A stretch of DNA of 64,000 nt, taken from positions 35,157 through 99,156 of the forward strand of contig NZ_JAGGPS010000016.1 of the NCBI RefSeq assembly GCF_018613725.1, given 5' to 3'. A model generated the notes under the pieces. That model ran no database searches. It had not been told where the DNA came from and saw only the letters and a list, made by a program, of their open reading frames with translations. The DNA comes from Hymenobacter sp. ISL-91 (lineage in GTDB: Bacteria > Bacteroidota > Bacteroidia > Cytophagales > Hymenobacteraceae). Numbering within the stretch: position 1 is the first letter of the stretch; the number at the start of each line of letters is the position of its first letter. The translations under genes were made by a program, and so were the position numbers. Of the stretch, positions 24,839-31,801 are shown in pieces.

Positions 24839-25405
24839 TTAGCCCAGCCGGCGCTGCAATAGGCCATCAACTACTGCAAACAGCTTGCTCGGCGGGTAGG
24901 TGCGCCAGGGCAGGTCGTCGAGTTGGCCGCCAAAGTTGAGGTAGGAGTCGATATTGTACTGGCGCATTTCGCGGCTCACGTGCTCCTGGAAGTTCACGGC
25001 CGCAATCCAGCCGTCTTCCACGTCCTCAAACCACTCCTCGTAGTAGTCATCCTCTGAGCCGTGGAAATTGAACACGTTTTCGCCGATTAGGATGAATTTG
25101 CGGATGCCCTCGTGCGTCATCAGGTCGATGATGTTGCGCTTGAGTTCCATCACGTCGTTCTCAATGGCGTCGTTCCACTCGCCGATGAACTCGATAATGG
25201 CCGCGCCTAGCTCATAATCCACGAACAGAATCTTCAGAAACAGCGTGTCCGACCCCAGGCTGTCCCACTGCGGATGGATGTAGTAACCGTAGATGGTGTT
25301 GACGTAGGAATCGAGGCTGTTTTCGGCTTCGTGCAGCGGCGAGAGCGGGTCCTCGGAGGCTGAGTACTGGTCCAGCCAAGCGTAGTGGGGCTCAATGGTG
25401 TGCAT
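24839..25405 (-). CDS. Hypothetical acidic protein
   Basis: This 188-residue soluble protein has no signal peptide or TM helix. It is rich in Asp/Glu, Tyr and Trp (FNFHGSEDDYYEEWFEDVED near residue 114). Two regular helical or beta-rich parts are likely, with ELGAAIIEFIGEWNDAIEND in the middle. I do not recognise a family. Base composition is like the rest of the window, so there is no sign of recent transfer. It is followed downstream by a palindromic element and transcribed on its own. Confidence 0.7.
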   Translation of the reverse strand: MHTIEPHYAWLDQYSASEDPLSPLHEAENSLDSYVNTIYGYYIHPQWDSLGSDTLFLKILFVDYELGAAIIEFIGEWNDAIENDVMELKRNIIDLMTHEGIRKFILIGENVFNFHGSEDDYYEEWFEDVEDGWIAAVNFQEHVSREMRQYNIDSYLNFGGQLDDLPWRTYPPSKLFAVVDGLLQRRLG

Positions 25406-25486
25406 AGGGAATAGCTTCAGCTTGCAGAGTCGTTAGAACAGTGCCTGCCCTTGGTTTTGTTCGAGAGGCTAAGTATATCTAGTAAC

Positions 25487-25756
25487 TCAATACAGACCCA
25501 GCCATACTCGCACTACCGTGAACAACAATCCTGGTATCGCCATCAGCAATGCTAAGACTGCAGTTAGCCAAAGTCTCCGCCGAACGGCCAGAACAGCCGC
25601 GATAAGTAGTAAAAACCCAATCGAGCCAGTGAAGGGCACTGATCCCATCATTGTTAACAGCCCTTCACCGCTATGGATTAGCAGCGCGTATAGGCCAAAC
25701 TGAATTAGAATTAGAACCCAAGTTGATATCCTGATTGCTCGACTGGATAGGGGCAT
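25487..25756 (-). CDS. Small membrane protein, 89 residues
   Basis: Three hydrophobic segments are seen: ISTWVLILIQFGLYALLIH, SIGFLLLIAAVLAVR and LWLTAVLALLMAIPGLLFTV, with positive residues (RRRL) between the second and third. The start is 1 base after the murQ stop on the same strand, so it is probably translated from the murQ message. The function is unknown. Confidence 0.6.
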   Translation of the reverse strand: MPLSSRAIRISTWVLILIQFGLYALLIHSGEGLLTMMGSVPFTGSIGFLLLIAAVLAVRRRLWLTAVLALLMAIPGLLFTVVRVWLGLY

Positions 25757-25757
25757 A

Positions 25758-26561
25758 TCAATGCCCGCTATACGCCGCCAGCGCCGCCCGCACCGAGCCG
25801 TGCAGCTCCAGCAGCTCAGCGGCTTTGGATTGCTCCAGGCCCAACTCCTCCATCAGCATCCGCTCGCCGCGGTCCACGAGTTTGGCGTTGCTGAGCTGCA
25901 TATCCACCATTTTGTTGCCCTTCACGCGACCCAGCCGAATAAAAGTGGCCGTAGTAAGCATGTTGAGAGCCAGCTTCTGGCCGGTGCCAGCTTTGAGGCG
26001 GGTGCTGCCCGTCACAAACTCAGGGCCGGTTACCACTTCCACCGGAAACTCAGCCGCCGCCGCCACCGCCGAACCGGCGTTGCACACGATGCAGCCGGTG
26101 GCCAGCCCGTGCTGCCGGGCCTGCTCCAGTCCGCCAATCACGTAGGGCGTGCGGCCTGAGGCGGCAATGCCCACCACAATGTCCTTGGCGGTGATGTCAT
26201 AGGCCTGCAAGTCCTGCCAGGCCTGCTCGGCGTCGTCCTCCGCGTTTTCAACCGCTTTGCGGATAGCCGTGTCGCCGCCCGCAATAAGGCCGATAACCAC
26301 GCCATGGGGCACGCCAAACGTAGGCGGGCACTCCGAGGCATCGAGCACCCCAAGTCGGCCGCTGGTGCCCGCTCCGATGTAAAATAGCCGCCCGCCCGCC
26401 GCCAGCCGGGCCACGGTAGCTTCTACCAAGGCCTCCAGTTGCGGCAGGGCGCGGGCCACGGCCTGCGGTACCGTTTGGTCGAGTTGGTTCATGCTGGCCA
26501 GCAACTCGGCGGTGGGCAGCGTTTCGAGGTGGTTGAATTCGGAGGGGCTTTCGGTCGTCAT
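25758..26561 (-). CDS. murQ: N-acetylmuramic acid 6-phosphate etherase
   Basis: MurQ cleaves the lactyl ether of MurNAc-6-phosphate to give GlcNAc-6-phosphate, recycling cell-wall sugar. The 267 residues (E. coli MurQ is 298) form a SIS sugar-isomerase domain: LFYIGAGTSGRLGVLDASEC with the following PPTFG, carrying the catalytic Glu of the SEC motif, then GIAASGRTPYVIGGLEQA and VTGSTRLKAGTGQKLALNML. No MurNAc kinase or PTS gene is next to it. The next gene on the same strand is a small membrane protein one base away. Confidence 0.93.
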   Translation of the reverse strand: MTTESPSEFNHLETLPTAELLASMNQLDQTVPQAVARALPQLEALVEATVARLAAGGRLFYIGAGTSGRLGVLDASECPPTFGVPHGVVIGLIAGGDTAIRKAVENAEDDAEQAWQDLQAYDITAKDIVVGIAASGRTPYVIGGLEQARQHGLATGCIVCNAGSAVAAAAEFPVEVVTGPEFVTGSTRLKAGTGQKLALNMLTTATFIRLGRVKGNKMVDMQLSNAKLVDRGERMLMEELGLEQSKAAELLELHGSVRAALAAYSGH

Positions 26562-26640
26562 CGGGCAGAGGGATAGGAGGAATAAGCAATACTACAGAAG
26601 CGGCGCGAAGTTGCCTTGTGGCGCGGCGCTAGTCCACCAC

Positions 26641-26928
26641 CTATGCCAACCGGCCAATCACCGGAAACCGGTCGAAAACGGTGGGTAAGTGAGGTGCCTG
26701 AGCCATTTCGGCCGTTAGATCCTGCCCGGCCCAGTGCTCGTAGTGGTTGCCGCGCTTCCACAGGCGCGAGCGGCTCACATCGTAAATCAGCCCCTGGAAG
26801 GCCACCCAGATTTCGTCGCGGTCCTGCCCATTGCGCAAAGCCAGTTGCCCGCGGGAGTAAAAGGGCTGATCCGATACCGGCTGTCCATTACCTGTAATCG
26901 GTTCAAAATCGGCTTCTGAGCTATCCAT
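26641..26928 (-). CDS. Cytochrome b5-like heme/steroid-binding protein
   Basis: This 95-residue soluble protein has the cytochrome b5-like fold: FYSRGQLALRNGQDRDEIWV, AFQGLIYDVSRSRLWKRGNH and YEHWAGQDLTAEMAQAPH. The usual HPGG loop of eukaryotic cytochrome b5 is absent; candidate axial histidines lie in NHYEHWAG and in APHLP. Stand-alone bacterial members are poorly studied and may bind haem or another ligand. It is on the minus strand between murQ and the arginase-fold gene, without obvious functional link. Confidence 0.8.
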   Translation of the reverse strand: MDSSEADFEPITGNGQPVSDQPFYSRGQLALRNGQDRDEIWVAFQGLIYDVSRSRLWKRGNHYEHWAGQDLTAEMAQAPHLPTVFDRFPVIGRLA

Positions 26929-26955
26929 TTTTAACTTTTGATTCTCAACCCCAAC

Positions 26956-28164
26956 TTACCCCAGCAAGGCCTGCGTAAGAATCCAACGGTGGGGCACGTC
27001 GCCCTGGGCAGCGCGCAGGTAGTCCTGGTAGCTGCAGGGCACAATGCGGCGGGCGTTGCCGGTCAGGTTCACCACTTCCATCCACCAGCGGTCCGTCTGG
27101 CGCGACTTATAGAACACGATACGGTCGGGGCCATCTTCTTCCTCCTCGTCGGTAGGCCCGCCGGGGTGCGACGGGGCATAACGGGCGGGGCCGTGCAGAC
27201 CGGCGGCGTAGCGTAGGAAGGTGGGCCCGCGGAAGTCGGTTTCGCGGCGGCGGTAATAGTAGCCTTCCACAAAATACCACAGCATAGTGGCCTGTACCAT
27301 AGCGGCCAGCCCGTGCGGGTCGTTATCGGGGCGGTAGCCGTAGAGGCCGAACGACGTGAGTTGGTCGTTGCAGCCGGCGTACCAGGCCAGCTTGGCGGCC
27401 TCCTCGTTGGTGAGGCCGAACGGGTTGGCCGGCTGGTAGCCCGGCGCATCTTGCCAGCGCACGGCGGCCATATCGAAGCTCACGAAATCGGCCTGGCGCA
27501 GCAGCGGCTCGGCCTGCCGGATATCGTCGCGGATCTGGCCTACGCGCAGAGTCTCGAAGTGCAGCTTTTCGAGGGCCGCCAGCACATCGGGAGCCACCAA
27601 GTACTGCTGGTGGGCCAGTTGGGCGAAGTTGAACAGGAAGCTGGGCGCGTGCAGCAGCATGCGGCGCAGGTGCGTGTCTTCGGGCGCGGCACTGGTATCG
27701 GGCTCGGCCATATCCACGCGGGCGTCCACGGTGGCGAAGCTCACGGCGCGCTCTAGGGTTTCGTAAGCCAGAAACTGGCCGTAATCGAGGTCGTGAGAGC
27801 CGCCCAGCAGGATGGCTACGGTACCTTGTTCGAGCAGGGCGGCAATAATTTCGCGCAGCCGCTGGTAGCTGTCTTCGAGGGTAAGGCCGGGGCGCAGGTT
27901 GCCCAAATCGGCCAAGCGGCAGGGGCTACTGCCTTTCTGTAGCTGGTAAAGCTGGCGGCGCACGGCGTTGGCGCCGTGGCCGGCTGGTTCGCCGGCCGCA
28001 CTGCCGCGCCACTCATCTAGGCCAATCAGGGCCAGGTCGGCGGCGCGCCAATCGGGGAAGGTGCCACCGGTAAAAGCCGACAGGGCCCCGGCCAGCACGG
28101 TAGCCGGCGCACCGGCCGGCACAAGCTCTTCGGGCAGCGGATCGAAAAAGATAGCCAGATTCAT
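26956..28164 (-). CDS. Arginase/formimidoylglutamase-fold protein with altered metal site
   Basis: This 402-residue protein has the ureohydrolase fold. The metal motifs are changed: GGSHD at residues 121-125 (GGDHS in active enzymes), DARVD at 147-151 (DAHxD), and SFDMAAV at 229-235 (SxDxDxxDP). Thus one His and one Asp of the two-manganese site are missing. It also has a C-terminal extension of about 90 residues rich in Asp/Glu/Arg. Annotation as formimidoylglutamase is likely to be automatic; catalysis is doubtful and it may be a binding or regulatory protein. It lies 27 bases after the cytochrome b5-like gene's start on the same strand. Confidence 0.78.
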   Translation of the reverse strand: MNLAIFFDPLPEELVPAGAPATVLAGALSAFTGGTFPDWRAADLALIGLDEWRGSAAGEPAGHGANAVRRQLYQLQKGSSPCRLADLGNLRPGLTLEDSYQRLREIIAALLEQGTVAILLGGSHDLDYGQFLAYETLERAVSFATVDARVDMAEPDTSAAPEDTHLRRMLLHAPSFLFNFAQLAHQQYLVAPDVLAALEKLHFETLRVGQIRDDIRQAEPLLRQADFVSFDMAAVRWQDAPGYQPANPFGLTNEEAAKLAWYAGCNDQLTSFGLYGYRPDNDPHGLAAMVQATMLWYFVEGYYYRRRETDFRGPTFLRYAAGLHGPARYAPSHPGGPTDEEEEDGPDRIVFYKSRQTDRWWMEVVNLTGNARRIVPCSYQDYLRAAQGDVPHRWILTQALLG

Positions 28165-28360
28165 CGGGCGCGGAAGGGACGTTGGACAAAGCTACGCAAA
28201 AGCCTGCCACGCGCCGTGTGGTTTTTAGGCCCGTATGGCGGAGGTTTACAGAAAAAAAGCAGTTATTTAAGGTGCCTTATACCCTGGTCGGAGCCAACGC
28301 GCTGCCGCTTTGCACTTGCCTTTCTCTCTTCCACTCCCATCCTCGCACAGTTTGTTGCCC

Positions 28361-30127
28361 ATGGAAATTAGCCGCACGTTCGATATTCTGCCCCGTCTGC
28401 AGCAGAAGTACAATAAAGCCGACTGTCTGGCTGCCAAAATAGATGGCCGCTACCAGCCCATGAGTACCGACGAAGTGGTGCGGCAGGTGAACGAAGCCAG
28501 CTTGGGCCTGCGTGCGCTCGGTATCGGCAAGGATGATAAAGTGGCCCTGATTTCGCTGAACCGGCCTGAGTGGATGATTGCCGACTTCGCTATTGCCCAA
28601 CTCGGGGCCGTGAGCGTGCCTATGTACCCCACCATCACCACCGAAGACTACAAGTTCATTTTCGCCGATGCCGGGGTGAAGGCCGTGCTGGTGTCCGACC
28701 AGAAGCTGCTCGACAAGGTGACCGAGGCCATTGAAGGCCTCGATGTGCCAGCTGAAAACGTGTTCAGCTTCGATAAGCTCGATGGTGCGCGCCACTTCGA
28801 CGAACTGCTTGGAATGGGCCAGAAAGGCAACCCCGCCGACCTGGAGCCACTCAAAGCCGCTGTGCAGCCCGACGACCTGCTCACGCTCATCTACACCTCG
28901 GGTACCACTGGCAAGCCCAAAGGCGTAATGCTGACCCACAACAACATCCTCAGTAACTGCCGTAACTCCCAGCGGTTTGTGCCGGTAACCCAGAACGATA
29001 AGGCCCTGAGCTTCCTGCCGCTCTGCCACATTTTCGAGCGTATGGTTACCCACCTCTACCTCATCAATGGCGTAAGCATCTACTACGCCGAGAGCATGGA
29101 AACCATTGCCGACAACCTACGTGAGGTGAAGCCTGAAATCTTCACCACCGTGCCCCGCTTGCTGGAGAAGGTGTACGACAAGATTGTGGCCAAGGGCCAT
29201 GCCTTGGAAGGCGTGAAGAAAAATATGTTCTTCTGGGCCCTCAACCTCGGCCTCAAGTACGACAACCAGCAGGACCACGGCTTCCTGTACAACACCCAGC
29301 TCAAGCTGGCCAATAAGCTCATCTTCAATAAGTGGCGTGAGGCGCTGGGTGGCAATCTGCGCTGCATTGTGAGCGGCGGCGGGGCCCTGCAGCCCCGCCT
29401 GGCCCGCGTGTTCTGGTCGGCCGGCATCCCCGTGATGGAGGGATACGGCCTCACCGAAACCTCGCCCGTTATTGCCGTGGGCGGCTACGACCCCGAAAAC
29501 AACATGATCGGCACCGTGGGCCCCATCATCGATAATACAGAGGTCAAGATTGCCGCCGACGGCGAGATTCTGACCAAGTCGGAATCGGTAATGAAAGGCT
29601 ACTACAACCAGCCCGAGCTGACGGCCAAGGAATTCGACGCCGACGGCTGGTTTCATACCGGCGACATTGGCGAGATGGTGGACGGCAAGTTCCTCAAAAT
29701 CACCGACCGCAAGAAGGAGATGTTTAAGACCTCAGGTGGCAAATACATTGCCCCGCAGGTGCTGGAAGGCAAGATGAAAGAGTCGCCGCTCATCGAGCAG
29801 TGCATGGTGGTTGGCGACGGGCAGAAGTTTGCTTCGGCCCTCGTTGTGCCCTCTTTCGACGACCTGAAAGGCTGGTGTAAGCGTAACAACGTGTCCTCCG
29901 ATGGTGGGCCTGCCGAGCTGGTGAAGAACGAGAAGGTGGTGAAGATGTACGAGGATCTGGTGCACAAGTACAACGAGGGGTTCGCCAAGTGGGAGCAGGT
30001 GAAGAAAATTGTGCTGCTGCCTGAGCTCTGGACCGTAGAGTCGGGCGAGATGACGCCCACCATGAAGGTAAAGCGCAAAGCTATTACCACCAACAACCAA
30101 AGCATTATTGAGGGCCTATACCAATAG
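28361..30127 (+). CDS. fadD: Long-chain acyl-CoA synthetase (AMP-forming)
   Basis: This enzyme activates fatty acids with ATP and CoA, entering them into beta-oxidation or lipid synthesis. The start at 28361 (MEISRTFDILPRL) is the ATG after an in-frame TTG at 28310. The 588 residues include the AMP-binding signature LIYTSGTTGKPKGVMLTHNN, the GYGLTET block with VMEGYGLTETSPVIAVG, and DGWFHTGDIGEM and FKTSGGKYIAPQVLEGKMKE. It belongs to the class I, FAA1-like, long-chain group. It begins a run of fatty-acid genes, but a terminator separates it from them, so it has its own transcript. Confidence 0.92.
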   Translation: MEISRTFDILPRLQQKYNKADCLAAKIDGRYQPMSTDEVVRQVNEASLGLRALGIGKDDKVALISLNRPEWMIADFAIAQLGAVSVPMYPTITTEDYKFIFADAGVKAVLVSDQKLLDKVTEAIEGLDVPAENVFSFDKLDGARHFDELLGMGQKGNPADLEPLKAAVQPDDLLTLIYTSGTTGKPKGVMLTHNNILSNCRNSQRFVPVTQNDKALSFLPLCHIFERMVTHLYLINGVSIYYAESMETIADNLREVKPEIFTTVPRLLEKVYDKIVAKGHALEGVKKNMFFWALNLGLKYDNQQDHGFLYNTQLKLANKLIFNKWREALGGNLRCIVSGGGALQPRLARVFWSAGIPVMEGYGLTETSPVIAVGGYDPENNMIGTVGPIIDNTEVKIAADGEILTKSESVMKGYYNQPELTAKEFDADGWFHTGDIGEMVDGKFLKITDRKKEMFKTSGGKYIAPQVLEGKMKESPLIEQCMVVGDGQKFASALVVPSFDDLKGWCKRNNVSSDGGPAELVKNEKVVKMYEDLVHKYNEGFAKWEQVKKIVLLPELWTVESGEMTPTMKVKRKAITTNNQSIIEGLYQ

Positions 30128-30191
30128 GCGGTTCAGTGCTGAACTAAGCGCCAACGGCCGCCGTGGCGGGTCTGCATTCTGACGAAAGGAT

Positions 30192-30225
30192 TATGCCCGG
30201 GACGTACGTTTCGGGCATACCTTTT
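30192..30225 (+). terminator. Rho-independent terminator after fadD
   Basis: An 8-bp stem (TATGCCCG and its complement) with a 12-base loop is followed by CCTTTT. Confidence 0.65.
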
Positions 30226-30265
30226 GCCGGTCAGTCAGAACCTTATCCACTTACTACTTTGTTGT

Positions 30266-31036
30266 ATGCACCTTTCTCTACGCCCTTTTATACTGGCTGC
30301 CACTGTAGCGGCCGGCAGCTTACTGGCTAGCTGCCGCCCTGATGCCGACCCGGCCCCATTGTCACCCGGCGCTATTTCCGGCATAGTTACGGCGCAAGAT
30401 GAAACTGGCCGCCTCGAGTCAGCGGCAGGCATAACGGTTTCACTGAAGGGAATTCCCACCTCCCTTACCGCCACTACCGACGCCACGGGCAAGTTCGAAT
30501 TCAGGAACCTGCCACTCGGCACGTACGACGCGACCTTCACGCGCGGCGACCTGGGTACCTCCCTGGCCAGTGCCATCGTACTCGACGCCCAGCGCCCAAC
30601 AGCTGAACGCACCGTGCAAATGGGAAAGCCGGCTACTACCAGCATAACCAGCTTCACCCTGACGGGCCCCACACCACTACCCAATAGCATTCCCTACACA
30701 CTGCAAGTAGCTTACAATCCAGCTCTTTATCCCAACGGATTCAGCTACATGATGTATATATCAAATAAGGCCAACGTGAGTAATACAGATCACATAGTGG
30801 CGTCTTATGCAAGTGCAGCAAGCGGGACTAACCGAACCCAATTATGGATTTCAATTGGTGGTTTAAAGGGGCGGGGCTTTGTGAGTGGTAGCACCGTGTA
30901 TGTCGTAGCTTACGGTGCTCCAGTTTTCCACACCACATATCCCGGAATTACAGATGGCAGCAACGGTATTACTTCAGCAATTATTTCAAATCTGAATCCC
31001 GTTCGCTCGCCAGTTCTGTCGTTTATAATGCCTTAG
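30266..31036 (+). CDS. Lipoprotein with carboxypeptidase-regulatory-like domain
   Basis: The 256-residue protein starts at 30266, with a signal peptide and lipobox LLASC (Cys near residue 23). An Ig-like CarboxypepD_reg domain follows (AISGIVTAQDETGRLESAAG then TTDATGKFEFRNLPLGTYDA), common in Bacteroidota surface proteins and receptors. The C-terminal half (TLTGPTPLPNSIPYTLQVAY to the end) is Ser/Thr/Asn/Tyr-rich and somewhat lower in GC than neighbours. Function is unknown; a surface-exposed binding role is inferred. It separates fadD from the marR-fad cluster. Confidence 0.78.
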   Translation: MHLSLRPFILAATVAAGSLLASCRPDADPAPLSPGAISGIVTAQDETGRLESAAGITVSLKGIPTSLTATTDATGKFEFRNLPLGTYDATFTRGDLGTSLASAIVLDAQRPTAERTVQMGKPATTSITSFTLTGPTPLPNSIPYTLQVAYNPALYPNGFSYMMYISNKANVSNTDHIVASYASAASGTNRTQLWISIGGLKGRGFVSGSTVYVVAYGAPVFHTTYPGITDGSNGITSAIISNLNPVRSPVLSFIMP

Positions 31037-31123
31037 ATAGAAAGCCTTTTCAGGTTTGGCCCCGGCTCTAGCCTTTGTATAGGTGAAGGCTGAGGCCAAA
31101 ACTTTTTTCGGGCAACATAGTAT

Positions 31124-31150
31124 GCAAGCATAACATATTTTCCGTATGTT
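31124..31150 (+). promoter_or_regulatory. Candidate operator upstream of marR
   Basis: GCAAGCATAACA (31124-31135) is followed by an inverted repeat AACATA-N7-TATGTT (31132-31150), 24 bases before the marR ATG. The same 12 bases occur upstream of the acyl-CoA dehydrogenase gene. It may be the binding site of the MarR protein; this is inference. Confidence 0.45.
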
Positions 31151-31173
31151 TACCGGACTTGCGACACTCTCCC

Positions 31174-31656
31174 ATGACCCCCGAAGAAACCGTCGATTAT
31201 AATATCAAGGTTGCCTGGCACGCCATTTCGCGCATGTACAATACGCAGGCGGCCAAGCACGATATTACCACCAGCATCGGTTTTGTGCTGCTGAACATCG
31301 ACCAGGAAAACGGCACGCCCGCTACCAAAATTGCGCCCCTGTTGGGCCTCGAAACCCGCTCCCTGACGCGTATTCTGCGCTCAATGGAGGATAAAGGCCT
31401 GATTTATAAACAGGCCGACACCCAGGACAAACGTTCGGTGCGCATTTTCCTGACCGAGGATGGCCTGCGCAACAAGGAAATCTCGCGCCAGACCGTGCGG
31501 CACTTCAATCTGAAGGTGCGCGAGGAAATCCCGCAGAGCGAGTTGGATGTGTTTTTCCGCGTCGTGGGCCAGATTACCGGCATGATTGAGGGCAAAACGC
31601 TCTACGATAATTTCAAGCTGAAGCCCCTGCGCTCCGCCGAGTCATCGGCTACGTGA
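31174..31656 (+). CDS. MarR-family transcriptional regulator
   Basis: This 160-residue protein has a winged helix-turn-helix of MarR type: ITTSIGFVLLNIDQENGTPA, recognition region LLGLETRSLTRILRSMEDKG, and the wing LIYKQADTQDKRSVRIFLTE, within flanking helices for dimerisation. The ATG at 31174 is preferred to the TTG at 31159. It is followed on the same strand by fused fad genes and thiolase; a palindrome lies in its own promoter and a matching one before the acyl-CoA dehydrogenase. It therefore probably controls fatty-acid breakdown and its own gene, perhaps sensing acyl-CoA. Confidence 0.9.
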   Translation: MTPEETVDYNIKVAWHAISRMYNTQAAKHDITTSIGFVLLNIDQENGTPATKIAPLLGLETRSLTRILRSMEDKGLIYKQADTQDKRSVRIFLTEDGLRNKEISRQTVRHFNLKVREEIPQSELDVFFRVVGQITGMIEGKTLYDNFKLKPLRSAESSAT

Positions 31657-31668
31657 CGGGGCTTTTTT
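31621..31668 (+). terminator. Terminator overlapping the marR stop
   Basis: AAGCCCC (31621) pairs with GGGGCTT (31658-31664) and an inner GCCGA pairs with TCGGC; TTTTTT follows. The hairpin includes the last codons and stop, so marR is probably monocistronic. Confidence 0.65.
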
Positions 31669-31798
31669 AGTTGTCAGTTGTCAGTGCTTAGCTGTTAGTG
31701 GTTTCCCTTGTGAAAGTGAGGCCGGTCGCATGCAAATCATCCAAGCACTAACAACTGACAACTAAATCCTGACAACTAAAAACTAACCACTACCCACC
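31667..31798. repeat. Inverted TTAGTTGTCAGTTG repeat before the fad fusion gene
   Basis: TTAGTTGTCAGTTG (31667-31680) and its exact complement CAACTGACAACTAA (31752-31765) bracket about 70 bases; further degenerate copies extend to 31798. The same kind of repeat is seen at 47764-47853. Confidence 0.75.
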
Positions 31799-31801
31799 AC
31801 T

